NCBI GenBank assembly: GCA_002030045.1
Contig: LQBI01000034.1
Span: 1-64,000, forward strand
Source of the DNA: Candidatus Aegiribacteria sp. MLS_C
Lineage (GTDB): Bacteria; Fermentibacterota; Fermentibacteria; Fermentibacterales; JCC-6
DNA length: 64,000 nt
Reading direction: 5' to 3'
The notes under the pieces: generated by a model
Databases searched by the model: none
What the model was told of the DNA's origin: nothing
What the model saw: the letters and a program-made list of their open reading frames with translations, nothing else
In this document: positions 34,639-44,210 of the stretch, piece by piece
Layout: each line of letters begins with the position of its first letter
Position numbering within the stretch: position 1 is the first letter of the stretch
Position numbers and translations under genes: made by a program

Positions 34639-35892
34639 ATGTTCAGTCCAGAAACGTACGTCCGGAGGAGAAGGAAGCTGATCGAAAGCATGCCCGAAGA
34701 GTTCGCCGTTATAGTGCCTCCGGCCACTTCGAAGCCCTCAAGCGCCGACGCCCATTACCCCTACATACCCAGCATGAACATGGTCTACCTGACCGGCATC
34801 GAACAGCCGAGGACCTGGCTGGTGATACACAGGCGCAGGGGAACGGAGTCCCGGGAGGACCTCTTCATAGACGCGTACGACGAGACCTATGCAAAATGGG
34901 TCGGCTCCGTCCTTACCGTGGAGGAGGCCGGGGAGCGCAGCGGAGTGAAGAACGTTTCCTTCAACAGCGGTGTCGAGGGATGGATAGACAGGATACTCAT
35001 GAGATGGGGAGTCCGCCGGGTATGGGTGGACTATCCCCTTCAGGGGCTCAGGGGCGAACCCGGCACCAGGCTGGGGTTTGCAGGCCGGCTTCTTTCCGCA
35101 TACCCCCACATCGGGTTCGAGAGGCTCTCGGATCTGGTCTTTCGCCTGAGAATGGTCAAGGAACCCGAGGAACTCGAAAGGATCAGGGAGGCCGTCGACC
35201 TCACCGGGAAAGGTTTCCTCAGGGCGCTGAAAGCCCTGGGACCTGGCATGCGGGAGTACGAGTTCGAGGCGGAGATACTCTACGAGTTCATGAGGAACGG
35301 GGAGAAGACCCCGGCCTTCCCCGCCATAGTCGCTGGAGGCAGCAGGGCCACCTGTCTTCACTACAACGACAACGACAGTGAACTGGAGGACGGTAAGCTG
35401 CTCCTCGTGGACTTCGGGGCCCGCAGCTCCTGGTACAACGCCGACATCACCAGGACAGTGCCCGTGAACGGAAGGTTCACCCCCCGCCAGAGGGAGCTGA
35501 CGGAAATGGTGATCCGGGTCCAGGAGGAGGCTATCCGTCTGCTCAGGCCCGGAAAACTCCACTCTGATTGGAACGAAGAAGTGAAGGAGTACTACGCCTC
35601 GCTGATGGTGGAGAAGGGCCTGACGGGGTCTGCGGAAGAGGTCGAGAAGTTCTACTACCACAACATCGGGCACCATCTGGGTCTGGACACCCATGACGAG
35701 AACGTGATAAGCGATCAGCTGCGGGCCGGCATGGTCCTTACGGTGGAGCCGGGTTTCTATTCGGCGGAGGAGGGGATCGGAATAAGGATAGAGGACGATG
35801 TCCTCATAGGGGAGGAGAGCAACACAGTTCTCTCCAGCGCGATCCCCAGGTCCCCCGACGAGATAGAGGCGGTGATGAGGGGAGGGGACTGA
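34639..35892 (+). CDS. Xaa-Pro aminopeptidase (M24B)
   Basis: 417 residues from ATG 34639, with GGAGG 6 nt upstream (an upstream ATG at 34627 overlaps that site). N-terminal creatinase-like domain (~1-165) and pita-bread catalytic domain with all five metal ligands visible: D-F-G-A ... N-A-D-I-T-R-T, H-N-I-G-H-H-L-G-L-D, T-V-E-P-G-F-Y and I-R-I-E-D-D. Removes N-terminal residues before proline; needs Mn or Co. Fits a peptide-fermenting lifestyle together with TldDE, the papain-like enzyme and IadA. Confidence 0.9.
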   Translation: MFSPETYVRRRRKLIESMPEEFAVIVPPATSKPSSADAHYPYIPSMNMVYLTGIEQPRTWLVIHRRRGTESREDLFIDAYDETYAKWVGSVLTVEEAGERSGVKNVSFNSGVEGWIDRILMRWGVRRVWVDYPLQGLRGEPGTRLGFAGRLLSAYPHIGFERLSDLVFRLRMVKEPEELERIREAVDLTGKGFLRALKALGPGMREYEFEAEILYEFMRNGEKTPAFPAIVAGGSRATCLHYNDNDSELEDGKLLLVDFGARSSWYNADITRTVPVNGRFTPRQRELTEMVIRVQEEAIRLLRPGKLHSDWNEEVKEYYASLMVEKGLTGSAEEVEKFYYHNIGHHLGLDTHDENVISDQLRAGMVLTVEPGFYSAEEGIGIRIEDDVLIGEESNTVLSSAIPRSPDEIEAVMRGGD

Positions 35893-35908
35893 GATCGGTA
35901 TTTCGGAG

Positions 35909-36358
35909 GTGGACAGGTACTGGATGAAGGAGGCCCTGGAAAAGGCCAGGGAAGCCTTCCAGGCGGGAGAGGTCCCGGTGGGGGCGATACTCGTGGAATC
36001 ATCGGGAAGGTTCTTCGCCGACCGCAACAGGACAACGGAGACGGGCATGCCGACAGCCCACGCGGAGCACCTCGTAATGAGCGCCGCGGCTGAGGACAGG
36101 GGAGACTGGAGGCTGGAGGGATGCTGCCTGTACTCCACGCTCGAACCCTGCCTCATGTGCGCGGGCCTGGCCATACTGGCCAGGGTCCCCCGCATAGTCT
36201 TCGGGGCTTGCGACAAGAGGTTCGGGGCCTTCGGTTCCGTTACGGACGTGATGGGAATGCCCGACCTGAACCACTACCCCGAGGTCTACGGAGGATGCTA
36301 CGCCGATGAGAGCGGCAGCCTGCTGAAGGAGTTCTTCCGCAGGAAAAGGAAGAACTGA
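35909..36358 (+). CDS. tadA: tRNA-specific adenosine deaminase TadA
   Basis: 149 residues. Start GTG 35909 is chosen because family members begin with the same x-x-Y-W-M-K-E-A-L-E-K-A-R helix; ATG 35924 is an alternative. Zinc site H-A-E and P-C-L-M-C, V-P-V-G-A-I-L-V and F-G-A-C-D-K-R-F-G-A-F-G-S are TadA hallmarks. Makes inosine at the wobble position of tRNA-Arg(ACG). 16 bp after the M24 gene. Confidence 0.9.
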   Translation: MDRYWMKEALEKAREAFQAGEVPVGAILVESSGRFFADRNRTTETGMPTAHAEHLVMSAAAEDRGDWRLEGCCLYSTLEPCLMCAGLAILARVPRIVFGACDKRFGAFGSVTDVMGMPDLNHYPEVYGGCYADESGSLLKEFFRRKRKN

Positions 36359-36387
36359 GGACACGAAGCCCCGGCGGGAGGAAACCT

Positions 36388-37989
36388 ATGATGAATCTGA
36401 TGATGGCGCTCCTCGCATCGTTCCCCGTCAGGGTCGCCGTCCTGGGCGACAGGACGGGATCACCGGATTCACTGGAATATTCCCTTGCCGTTTGCGCCAT
36501 CGAGCTGATGTCGCCGGACATAGTGCTGTCGGTGGGCGACTTCGTCGAAGGGAACGGTGATCCGGAGGAGGCTGGCCGCGACTGGGACAGGATCATGCCC
36601 GTGCTTCAGAGGCTCACCGGCAGGTTTCCCTTCGTTTTCACACCCGGGAACAACGACATCTGGAATGAGGAGACCCGGGAAATGTGGGTGGAGAGGACCG
36701 GCGCCTTCCCCGACCGCAGGCAGGAGCTGATGGGAGTAACCTTCGTGGCGTGGGACTCCTCCGTTCCGGACAGCCTGCTCCCCGAACACCTGTGCGAGAT
36801 CGACTCCCTGACCGACGGGCTGGGACCCGGAGATCCCTGGATATTCGTCACTCACAAGCCTTTCTGGTTCATGTCCGGCCAGGATCCGTCCACTGTCGCT
36901 GGTTTCCGCGCTCTCATGGAGGACAGGGGGGCCCTGGCAGTGATCGGCGGCCACCTGCACCTCTTCGCTTCCCAGCGGGAGAACGGCATCCTCTACGTTT
37001 CGGCGGGGCCGTCCGGAAGCTCGGTACCGGAGCCCGACCCCTGCGGAGGCGCTCTGACACAGCTGGGTTGGATGACCCTGTGGCCGGATTCCGTGGAGTA
37101 CGCGGTCGTGGACGCCAGGGGAGTCTATTCCGCCACCGTCAACACGGGACGGGAACTGGACCTGGCCTACAGGTACAGGAGGGAACTGCTGGCCCCCGGC
37201 CTCCTGGAACAGGGGCTGGAGTCCGCCATACTGCGGCTGAGACCGGTGGAGGACGTACCCAGGGACCTGGTGCTGGAGATAGACCCCGGGACATGGGGCA
37301 TGGCCCCTGAAGAGGTGAGGCTGGAGGGGTTCTGCGAACCGGCGGAGATCGTATTCACACTGAACCACGCCGGCAGCCCCTATCCCGCACCGGAGATCTC
37401 CGTAAGAACCCTGTACGGCGATCGCGACAGGGAACTCGTCTTCAGCGAACCATGGCCGGTTCTCATGCGGACCAACGCGTTCCTGTCCGACCCGGTGCTG
37501 GATGGAATACTCTCCGACGGTGAATACAGGACCCCCTGGAACGGCAGTTTCGCCGACCCCGAAGGGTTCCCCTCGGACACGCTCCGCTCCAGGTTCGGCA
37601 CGGCCACCGACGGGCAGAGGCTCTTCATCGCGGTGGAGCTGGAGGACAGCCTATACCCCGAAGAGGACTTCTCGGGAGTCATCCTCTCGGCCCCCGGTGA
37701 TTCCTTCCTGTGGTTCAGGGTCTTTTCCGGCGGGACCGTGGATGCTTGCGTACTCGGCTCCGACAGGCGGATATCACCGCTGGAGGAAGGCTACCGTATA
37801 GATTCACGGGAGGACGATGGCGGCTGGAGGTACGAGATAGCCGTGGACAAAGACCTTCTGGAGATCATTGATGATCACGCAAGGCTCAACATCTACCGTT
37901 CCGCCGGGGGGCTGTTCGAGAGCTGGGCTTACCCCGCCGTCTTCGATGAGGCCGTCATGGGCCTGGTCTGGATCCAGCCGGAGGGATGA
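36388..37989 (+). CDS. Metallophosphoesterase with C-terminal CBM9-like domain
   Basis: 533 residues. The N-terminal hydrophobic M-M-N-L-M-M-A-L-L-A-S-F is a short signal peptide or anchor. Calcineurin-like domain: V-L-G-D-R, S-V-G-D-F-V-E-G, P-G-N-N-D (metal-bridging Asp, with Asn in place of His), V-T-H-K-P-F-W and G-G-H-L-H. A beta-rich middle part follows, then at ~370-525 a carbohydrate-binding (CBM9/DOMON-like) sandwich beginning D-P-V-L-D-G-I-L-S-D-G-E-Y with W-R-Y-E-I-A-V. Probably exported, acting on phosphoesters near a glycan. 30 bp after tadA. Confidence 0.78.
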   Translation: MMNLMMALLASFPVRVAVLGDRTGSPDSLEYSLAVCAIELMSPDIVLSVGDFVEGNGDPEEAGRDWDRIMPVLQRLTGRFPFVFTPGNNDIWNEETREMWVERTGAFPDRRQELMGVTFVAWDSSVPDSLLPEHLCEIDSLTDGLGPGDPWIFVTHKPFWFMSGQDPSTVAGFRALMEDRGALAVIGGHLHLFASQRENGILYVSAGPSGSSVPEPDPCGGALTQLGWMTLWPDSVEYAVVDARGVYSATVNTGRELDLAYRYRRELLAPGLLEQGLESAILRLRPVEDVPRDLVLEIDPGTWGMAPEEVRLEGFCEPAEIVFTLNHAGSPYPAPEISVRTLYGDRDRELVFSEPWPVLMRTNAFLSDPVLDGILSDGEYRTPWNGSFADPEGFPSDTLRSRFGTATDGQRLFIAVELEDSLYPEEDFSGVILSAPGDSFLWFRVFSGGTVDACVLGSDRRISPLEEGYRIDSREDDGGWRYEIAVDKDLLEIIDDHARLNIYRSAGGLFESWAYPAVFDEAVMGLVWIQPEG

Positions 37990-38194
37990 TACCCTACCTC
38001 CCTGCTCTCATCATCCGATCATTCCCGGCCGGAGCTTGGCATTCCCCTCGTATCGATTATCTTACCCAATGGGTACGGGTGTTCCCGCGGATCCCGGGTC
38101 CATCCGGCGGCATTCATATCTTCCGGGAGGCTCGATGATCCTTTCCATCCGGTAGCAGCGCGAGCAGAAGTGCAACCCCTGCCGGAAGGAAAAC

Positions 38195-39709
38195 ATGGAT
38201 CGATCATTTCTCACCTTCGAAACCGTTTCGTACAGGTATCCCGGTAGCCCGGAGCCGGTGCTCGACGGACTATCCTTCAGCATCGGACCCGGATGGACCG
38301 CGGTCGTCGGGGCCAACGGGTGCGGCAAGACCACCCTCCTCAGACTGGCGTGCGGGCTCATGCAGCCCGACGAGGGTAAGGTGCACGCCTCCGGGCGGGC
38401 CTTTTACTGCATGCAGAGGACCGATCGTCCTCCCGGGGGCTTCGAGGAGTTCGTCCGGGCCTGGATGTATCCGGCCATCATGGACAGGTTGGGAGTGGAA
38501 TGGGACTGGCCAGTGCGCTGGGAGACCCTGTCCCACGGCGAGAGGAAGAGGGCACAACTTGCCATGGCCCTTGCGGCCTCCCCGGACATCCTGGCCGTGG
38601 ACGAACCTGTGAACCACCTTGACAGCAGCGCCCGCGCACTGGTCCGGGAGGCGCTTATGGAATACCGCGGGACTGGTCTGCTGGTAAGCCACGACAGGGA
38701 CCTGATCGACTCGCTGGCATCCAGGTGCGGTCTCCTGGACGCAGGCGGCATGACGCTGAGGAAGGGCGGGTACTCGGTGGCCGGGAGGGAGGACGGCAGG
38801 GAGCAGTCATCCCTCAGGGACGGAAGGGAGAAAGCCAGGGAGAAGTACCTGCGAATGAAGCGGGACGCAAGGCGCAAGCAGCTGACTGCTCGGACGCTTC
38901 AGGCCCGGAGCTGCGGGCGAAGGGTGACCTACAGGGACATCTGCCTGTCCGGTATCGACGGCCCTTCAAGGATCGACGGCTCGGTACAGAAGGCGGGTCA
39001 GCTCAGCAGGACGGCGCTGGCAAGGATGGAACGGGCCAGGGACGAGATGGAGTCCATCAGGTTCAGGAAGGAGTACGAGAACGGCATCAGCATACCCGGG
39101 GAGCGGTCCGGCAGGAACGTTCTGATCGACCTGCCCGGCGGAATCCTTCGGCTTGGGAGCCTTCGTCTGGACCATCCTCGTCTCTGCCTGACGCCGGACC
39201 ATCGAGTAGCCCTGACAGGCCCGAACGGTTCGGGAAAGAGCACGCTGATCGGGAAACTGCTGGAGTGCGCAGAACTGCCCGGGGGCAGACTGCTCCTCAT
39301 TCCCCAGGAACTCACTGGTGAGGAGTCCGCGGAAGTCCTCCACCGGGCCAGGCGCCTCGGGTCGGATGAACTGGGCTGCGTCATGTCCTGCGTGAGGAGA
39401 CTGGGCACGGACCCCGGCCCCCTGCTCGACAGCCGCATGCCCAGCCCCGGAGAGACGAGGAAACTGATGCTCTGCCTCGGTCTGCTGAAGAGGCCATGGC
39501 TGGTGATCATGGACGAACCGACCAACCACCTGGACCTTCCCGGCATCGAGTGCCTGGAGGAGGCCCTCTGCGGACTGGAGAGCGCTCTGCTCCTGGTGAG
39601 CCACGACAGGAGGTTCCTTGAGAGGACCACCGCCGAGGAATGGAGAGTGGCCCCTGATGACGGGCACATGTCCCTTTCTATATTCCATGCCTGGGGGAGC
39701 TGCAAATGA
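38195..39709 (+). CDS. ABC-F-type duplicated ATPase
   Basis: 504 residues, two soluble ABC cassettes and no membrane segment. Cassette 1: G-A-N-G-C-G-K-T-T, L-S-H-G-E-R-K-R, V-D-E-P-V-N-H-L-D. Cassette 2: G-P-N-G-S-G-K-S-T, S-P-G-E-T-R-K-L, M-D-E-P-T-N-H-L-D. The linker between them (~200-300) is long, basic and helical, as in ABC-F factors that bind the ribosomal E site. Could relieve stalling or protect against an antibiotic; which ABC-F subfamily is unclear. Stop overlaps the next ATG by 4 bp. The gap 37990-38194 before it shows no gene. Confidence 0.85.
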   Translation: MDRSFLTFETVSYRYPGSPEPVLDGLSFSIGPGWTAVVGANGCGKTTLLRLACGLMQPDEGKVHASGRAFYCMQRTDRPPGGFEEFVRAWMYPAIMDRLGVEWDWPVRWETLSHGERKRAQLAMALAASPDILAVDEPVNHLDSSARALVREALMEYRGTGLLVSHDRDLIDSLASRCGLLDAGGMTLRKGGYSVAGREDGREQSSLRDGREKAREKYLRMKRDARRKQLTARTLQARSCGRRVTYRDICLSGIDGPSRIDGSVQKAGQLSRTALARMERARDEMESIRFRKEYENGISIPGERSGRNVLIDLPGGILRLGSLRLDHPRLCLTPDHRVALTGPNGSGKSTLIGKLLECAELPGGRLLLIPQELTGEESAEVLHRARRLGSDELGCVMSCVRRLGTDPGPLLDSRMPSPGETRKLMLCLGLLKRPWLVIMDEPTNHLDLPGIECLEEALCGLESALLLVSHDRRFLERTTAEEWRVAPDDGHMSLSIFHAWGSCK

Positions 39710-40170
39710 CGGCATCGATCTTTGCAGCGGCGTTCATTCTTCCATTGGAGGAGCCGTTGGATGCACATCGAATAACGAGCATCGTCTACGAGTATACGGA
39801 TTCCCCGGTGCCGCCCCGGTATCACAGGAGCTACGCGATAACCGTTGACAGGGACTCTGTCCGGATCGTCGTGGATTCCTACGGCGAGGTGCTGGCCAGC
39901 GGGAACTACTCGACCGGTACCGAAACCTTCGAGGAAGTATGCGCCGCCCTGGCGGAGGCCGGGCTGTCGGTCGGCAGCGAAAGGGAGAACGACGGGTGCA
40001 CGGGCGGGACGACGGAGACGGTGACAGTCCGCAATGCGGAGGGAGTGGTCATGGAAGGATGGGTATACCACTGCGGAGGTGGGGATTACGGTACGCTGAG
40101 AGGGAACGCCGGGCACCTGGCGGCAGCGGTGAAGGCACTCATCCCCGACCTCGAGGAACTGCTCCGATGA
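39706..40170 (+). CDS. Hypothetical protein between ABC-F and IadA
   Basis: 154 residues, starting in an ATGA overlap with the ABC-F gene and ending in one with iadA, so it is translationally coupled on both sides. Beta-rich: R-I-T-S-I-V-Y-E-Y, S-Y-A-I-T-V-D, V-R-I-V-V-D-S-Y-G, then V-M-E-G-W-V-Y-H-C-G-G-G and a closing helix. Two cysteines (C-T-G-G and H-C-G-G-G). No signal peptide, no recognised family. Confidence 0.6.
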   Translation: MTASIFAAAFILPLEEPLDAHRITSIVYEYTDSPVPPRYHRSYAITVDRDSVRIVVDSYGEVLASGNYSTGTETFEEVCAALAEAGLSVGSERENDGCTGGTTETVTVRNAEGVVMEGWVYHCGGGDYGTLRGNAGHLAAAVKALIPDLEELLR

Positions 40171-41360
40171 GGGCCGGCAGCGGAGGCGGCCGACTCACTC
40201 TTCTCAGGGGTTGCAGGCTCTTCACCCCGAAGGACCTCGGCACGGTGGACCTTCTCCTGTGCTGTGGTTCGGTTGCGGCGGTGGAGAGCAGAATTCCAGT
40301 GCCCTCCGGGTTGGACGTGGAGGCGGTGGACCTCTCGGGGATGATCGCGACGCCTGGTTTCGTGGACCTTCACGTGCATCTGACAGGCGGCGGCGGCGAG
40401 GGAGGGTTCTCCACCCGGGTGCCGGAGATGCAGCTCTCTCGAATGACCCTCGCCGGAATCACCACCGTCGTCGGAGTACTGGGCACGGACGACGTATCCC
40501 GTCATCCGGAGACGCTACTGGCAAAGGTTCTGGGTCTCAGGGACGAAGGCATCACGGCGCTCATGATGACGGGTTCCTACCAGTTCCCGCCGGTTACTCT
40601 GACCGGCTCCGTACGGAAGGACATCGCCCTTATTGAACCGGTGATCGGGGTCGGTGAGGTAGCCCTCTCGGACCACCGGTCCTCCCAGCCGACCTTCGAG
40701 GATTTCGTACGCCTGGCGGCCGAGGCTCGGGTGGGAGGCCTCCTGGGAGGAAAGCCGGGTCTGGTGAACGTGCACATGGGCGGAGGCCCGGCGGGAATGG
40801 ACTACCTCTTCAGAATGCTGAAGGAAACCGAGATCCCCGTGAGCCAGGTACTGCCGACCCACGTCACCAGGTCCGCGGAACTCTTCGAGCAGGCCCTCGG
40901 GCTGGTGGAGGCCGGAGGAAGCATCGACATCACCGCATCCGGCCAGAGGAGGTCCGGCGGAGTCGACTCGTCAAGGGCACTGTCGGATCTCATGTCCAGG
41001 GATCTGCCCCTGGAGAGGGTATCCATCAGCTCCGACGCGGGGGGGAGCCTTCCGGTATTTGACAGCAGCGGTGTCCTTCAGGGCCTGTCAGTCGCCGAGC
41101 CCGGAACACTGCTGAGCGAATTCCGCCGCCTGGTCAGGGAAGAGGGATTCCCTGTGACCGAGGTGCTGGGGCTCTTCACCGAGAACCCGGCGGGGAGGGC
41201 GGGACTGGCGGGATCGAAGGGACGCATTCACCCGGGGTCTCACGCCGACCTGCTGGTCTTCGACGATGAGTGGGAGCTTCGGAGGGTCTACGCCGGAGGT
41301 CGATTGATGGCATTGGACGGTACTCCGGTGGTGAGTGGAACCTTCGAGAGCACCGGCTAG
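40167..41360 (+). CDS. iadA: Isoaspartyl dipeptidase
   Basis: 397 residues from ATG 40167 (overlap with the previous stop). Amidohydrolase fold: P-G-F-V-D-L-H-V-H-L-T-G-G-G-G-E-G-G-F is the beta-aspartyl dipeptidase signature; G-E-V-A-L-S-D-H-R-S-S-Q-P holds further metal/substrate residues, and S-S-D-A-G-G-S-L-P the catalytic Asp. Cleaves iso-Asp dipeptides left from damaged proteins and cyanophycin. It completes the peptide-use set in this region. Length matches the family (~390). Confidence 0.9.
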   Translation: MRAGSGGGRLTLLRGCRLFTPKDLGTVDLLLCCGSVAAVESRIPVPSGLDVEAVDLSGMIATPGFVDLHVHLTGGGGEGGFSTRVPEMQLSRMTLAGITTVVGVLGTDDVSRHPETLLAKVLGLRDEGITALMMTGSYQFPPVTLTGSVRKDIALIEPVIGVGEVALSDHRSSQPTFEDFVRLAAEARVGGLLGGKPGLVNVHMGGGPAGMDYLFRMLKETEIPVSQVLPTHVTRSAELFEQALGLVEAGGSIDITASGQRRSGGVDSSRALSDLMSRDLPLERVSISSDAGGSLPVFDSSGVLQGLSVAEPGTLLSEFRRLVREEGFPVTEVLGLFTENPAGRAGLAGSKGRIHPGSHADLLVFDDEWELRRVYAGGRLMALDGTPVVSGTFESTG

Positions 41361-41375
41361 GCATGGACCCGTCCT

Positions 41376-42689
41376 TCAGCGCAGGAACTGAGGGTCACCC
41401 CAGTCCCACAGGCGGTCCGTGTGGAGATCGACGTCCGCAGGTTCGGCGTTCCATTCCATTACGGCCCAGCTGTTGGCTCCGTAGATATTGATGACGAAGC
41501 TGACGGCAGCGAGAATGATGAACACCGAGGTGACCAGGGTTCTCTTCCTTCCCCGTTCCCTGCGCATCCACTGTAGGGCCGGAACGAGGAAATAGACGAG
41601 TACAGGGAGCACATCTCCGAAGTACCTGGGCCCGAAGGCGTGACCGCCCCACCACTGCTTGAAACTCGATATTATCACCCAGTGCAGAACGAGGACTCCG
41701 GTCAGAATCATGTCCAGAAGCTTCCTCTTCCGGATACCGGCCCGGATCCCCCAGAGCGCGAACAGCAGGACCGGGCTGAAGACGAAGAGACCCCTTCCCG
41801 GGCTTATCAGCGTTCCAGGCAGCGAAACCAGCAGGTTGACACCGGAATCCAGCCTTCCGGGAAGGTAGTAGGGAGATACAGGGAAGCCGTAGACCGAAAG
41901 GTTGAAGGCGACGAAGGGCAGGGCTACAGGAAGGCTCCAGAGGAGGTACCTTATGAACTGTTTCCTGTACCTGATGAAGACGAAGATTGTCAGCAGCAGC
42001 ACGGGAACGGCATTCGTCGGCCGGATGACGAAGGAGAAGGCCAGCGGAAGGGAGCAGCATGCGGCCAGTGACGGTCTCTTCTCGGCCTCGGTGAGGAGGT
42101 AAAGAGTCAGGGCCAGCATCAGCATCGAAGGCCCGTGGGGCCAGAGTCCCCTGCTTGCGGTGGAGACGGCGGGGGAACAGAGGGAGAAGATGAAGACCAG
42201 CGCCAGCGAAAGGGGAATGGATCCCGTCAGGCGAAGACCGATCAGGAGGATGAAGACTGAGGCGAGTGCCACTATGAAGGACGCCGTTACGACTTCGATG
42301 CCCTTGTGGAAGGAAACGCTGTCCAGTTCGCCGATATCGTCAACGGTCATGGCCCGAAGGCGGGTCTCCAGTGACGGTATGGCGGGGACCACGTGCCGGA
42401 AGAGCAGTTCCCCTGCCCCGACGAATGGAAGGGCCATCAGTGACGGCCCCACAGGGAAAATAGTGTAATAATGCCCCTCGATCTCCAGGAGGTCTCGGTA
42501 GCCCTCGGCGGCCAGCTCACGGTCGTACTCGTCAAGGTCGGTGTTTCCCTCCAGGAGGATGCTCCTGGCGGTGTGGACCGACCATATGGAATCGAAGGAC
42601 TGAACGTTCCGCCCGGCAACATTCACAAGGAAGGTTACAAGGAAGACCGAGACCGCCAGGAGAGGTCGTGAAGCTGTGGGAAACCTCAT
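41376..42689 (-). CDS. Polytopic membrane glycosyltransferase-like protein
   Basis: 437 residues with about ten transmembrane segments. The first periplasmic loop has F-D-S-I-W-S-V-H-T-A-R-S-I-L-L-E-G-N-T-D-L-D-E-Y, the Asp-rich loop typical of GT-C (PMT/ArnT-like) enzymes that use lipid-linked sugars. A later loop, K-Q-W-W-G-G-H-A-F-G-P-R-Y, also recurs in such families. Acceptor unknown. ATG overlaps the prs stop (ATGA), so it is co-transcribed with prs. Confidence 0.7.
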   Translation of the reverse strand: MRFPTASRPLLAVSVFLVTFLVNVAGRNVQSFDSIWSVHTARSILLEGNTDLDEYDRELAAEGYRDLLEIEGHYYTIFPVGPSLMALPFVGAGELLFRHVVPAIPSLETRLRAMTVDDIGELDSVSFHKGIEVVTASFIVALASVFILLIGLRLTGSIPLSLALVFIFSLCSPAVSTASRGLWPHGPSMLMLALTLYLLTEAEKRPSLAACCSLPLAFSFVIRPTNAVPVLLLTIFVFIRYRKQFIRYLLWSLPVALPFVAFNLSVYGFPVSPYYLPGRLDSGVNLLVSLPGTLISPGRGLFVFSPVLLFALWGIRAGIRKRKLLDMILTGVLVLHWVIISSFKQWWGGHAFGPRYFGDVLPVLVYFLVPALQWMRRERGRKRTLVTSVFIILAAVSFVINIYGANSWAVMEWNAEPADVDLHTDRLWDWGDPQFLR

Positions 42690-43726
42690 TTTCCGAGGAA
42701 GAGCGAACTAAGGCTCTTTCCCTCGTGAGTGCGCTTGATGGCCTCCGCGAAGATCCTTGCGACCGAGAGGGTCTCGATCCTGGTCAGCGGACCTCCCGTC
42801 ACCTTCTCGGCCTCGGCTGTATTGAACTCCACGGTATCGGTTACGAAAAGCCTCGTGATGGGACTGTCCTCTATCCTCTTCACAGCATTCCCCGACAGGA
42901 TGCCGTGTGTGATGAAGGCGTATACGTCCTCTGCACCCCGCTCCCTTGCGATCTCCGCGCACTGGACGAGGCTCTTTCCCGAGAGGATCTCGTCGTCGTT
43001 CATTATCACGGTCCTGCCTGTGAGGTCGTCAACACCCTCGACCGTCCTTACATGGGGGGTCTCGCTGTCATCCACCCTGACCTTCTTGACATACCCGGTC
43101 TTGATGTCCGGCGACATGCCCCTGTCCTTCATGAAGCGGGCAACGTGCATGGCGAGGAAATCGTTGTTCATTATGCTGCCTGAATCGGGGGCCACGAACG
43201 CCAGCCGCTCCCTGCCGAGCGAGACTATTCGGTCGAGGAATACCTCGTCGGCGTGGAGCTGGTCGACGGGTATGTTGCTGAAACCCTGGCTCTGGGGGCA
43301 GTGCAGGGTCATCGTAAGGACCCTGTCCGCCCTTACCGCCTCAAGCATGTCGAAGATCATTTTCGCCGTTATCGCTATTCGGGGTTTGTCCTTCTTGTCG
43401 CTCCTGGCGTAGGGGAAGTACGGAGTGACGGCGGATATCCGGCCCGCACTGTCCTTGATGGCGTAGATCATCTGGAGGAGTTCCAGTATGTCCCCGGAGA
43501 CGACCCCGTATGCGGTGTCCCGGTCCTGTAAAAGGGACCTCTCCCCCGACTGTATGACGAAGACGTCCTTCTCCCTGACCGACTCCCCTACGAAATTCAC
43601 CATGAGGTTGCCGTTGGTGAACCTTACGAATTCCACCGGTTCCGGCTCGATACCGAGTATCTCGCAGATGCGCAGGCCAAGCGGCTGACTGGCCCTGCCG
43701 CAGCAGATGGCTATCTTGCCGTACAT
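42686..43726 (-). CDS. prs: Ribose-phosphate pyrophosphokinase (divergent)
   Basis: 346 residues from ATG 43726, with GGGGGG 5 nt upstream. PRPP synthetase: F-T-N-G-N-L-M-V-N, Y-A-I-K-D-S-A-G-R-I-S-A-V-T-P-Y-F-P-Y-A-R-S-D-K-K-D, M-T-L-H-C-P-Q-S-Q-G-F and V-A-P-D-S-G. The PRPP loop, normally D-D-x-x-x-T-G-G-T, reads N-D-D-E-I-L-S-G-K-S-L, and the protein is about 30 residues longer than usual, so it is a divergent member. Makes PRPP for nucleotides, His and Trp. Confidence 0.82.
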   Translation of the reverse strand: MYGKIAICCGRASQPLGLRICEILGIEPEPVEFVRFTNGNLMVNFVGESVREKDVFVIQSGERSLLQDRDTAYGVVSGDILELLQMIYAIKDSAGRISAVTPYFPYARSDKKDKPRIAITAKMIFDMLEAVRADRVLTMTLHCPQSQGFSNIPVDQLHADEVFLDRIVSLGRERLAFVAPDSGSIMNNDFLAMHVARFMKDRGMSPDIKTGYVKKVRVDDSETPHVRTVEGVDDLTGRTVIMNDDEILSGKSLVQCAEIARERGAEDVYAFITHGILSGNAVKRIEDSPITRLFVTDTVEFNTAEAEKVTGGPLTRIETLSVARIFAEAIKRTHEGKSLSSLFLGK

Positions 43727-43748
43727 CAATACCCCCCGTATAGCGGTT

Positions 43749-44210
43749 TCAGAAAGCTTCCAGAGTCTCCCAGTACTCGTCCACAGTGCCCAGAAGGACA
43801 TTCAGCATCACGGCGAAGGATTCGAACCCCAGCCCGTTCTCGGTGGTGAATGTGTACATCGCCGAGACCTCTCCCGTTTCGGAGTCAGCCGCGAACTTGA
43901 CCCACGTGTTGTCCCAGTTGAGCTGGGCCAGGGTCTCCAGAGCGGCAGTCCTCTCCGCTCCCGCCTCGGGAACCACCCCGGGGGTGAGCGCCACCATCAG
44001 GCAGCCCTCCATCTCCGGGTCAACAAGAATGAACATGTAAGGGACCTGAACGGTATCCTGGGACGTGGCAAGCAGCACGAACTCGTTGTCCGACCTCTCG
44101 TAGACAAGGTCTTCGCCTATCTGGTCGAGATATCCTGCGATGGTGTCTCCGCTTATCTCGGCCACCGAAACCGTTACCGTAAGGAGCAATAACGCTGTAG
44201 CGTACTTCAA
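43749..44210 (-). CDS. Exported YbjN-like protein
   Basis: 153 residues from TTG 44210, chosen because GGAGG lies 7 nt upstream and the signal peptide [17 protein letters not shown] then begins directly. The mature part follows the YbjN/secretion-chaperone-like pattern: [32 protein letters not shown] and [16 protein letters not shown] on the same strand at 44254-44259 could be its -10 box. Divergent from the methylmalonyl-CoA operon. Role unknown. Confidence 0.65.
   Translation of the reverse strand: MKYATALLLLTVTVSVAEISGDTIAGYLDQIGEDLVYERSDNEFVLLATSQDTVQVPYMFILVDPEMEGCLMVALTPGVVPEAGAERTAALETLAQLNWDNTWVKFAADSETGEVSAMYTFTTENGLGFESFAVMLNVLLGTVDEYWETLEAF

Noticed and set aside
37990-38194. Regulatory RNA before the ABC-F gene (attenuator leader)
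   Set aside because: Only short, weak dyads such as ACCCAATGGGT were seen, with no leader peptide and terminator/antiterminator pair that could be drawn with confidence.
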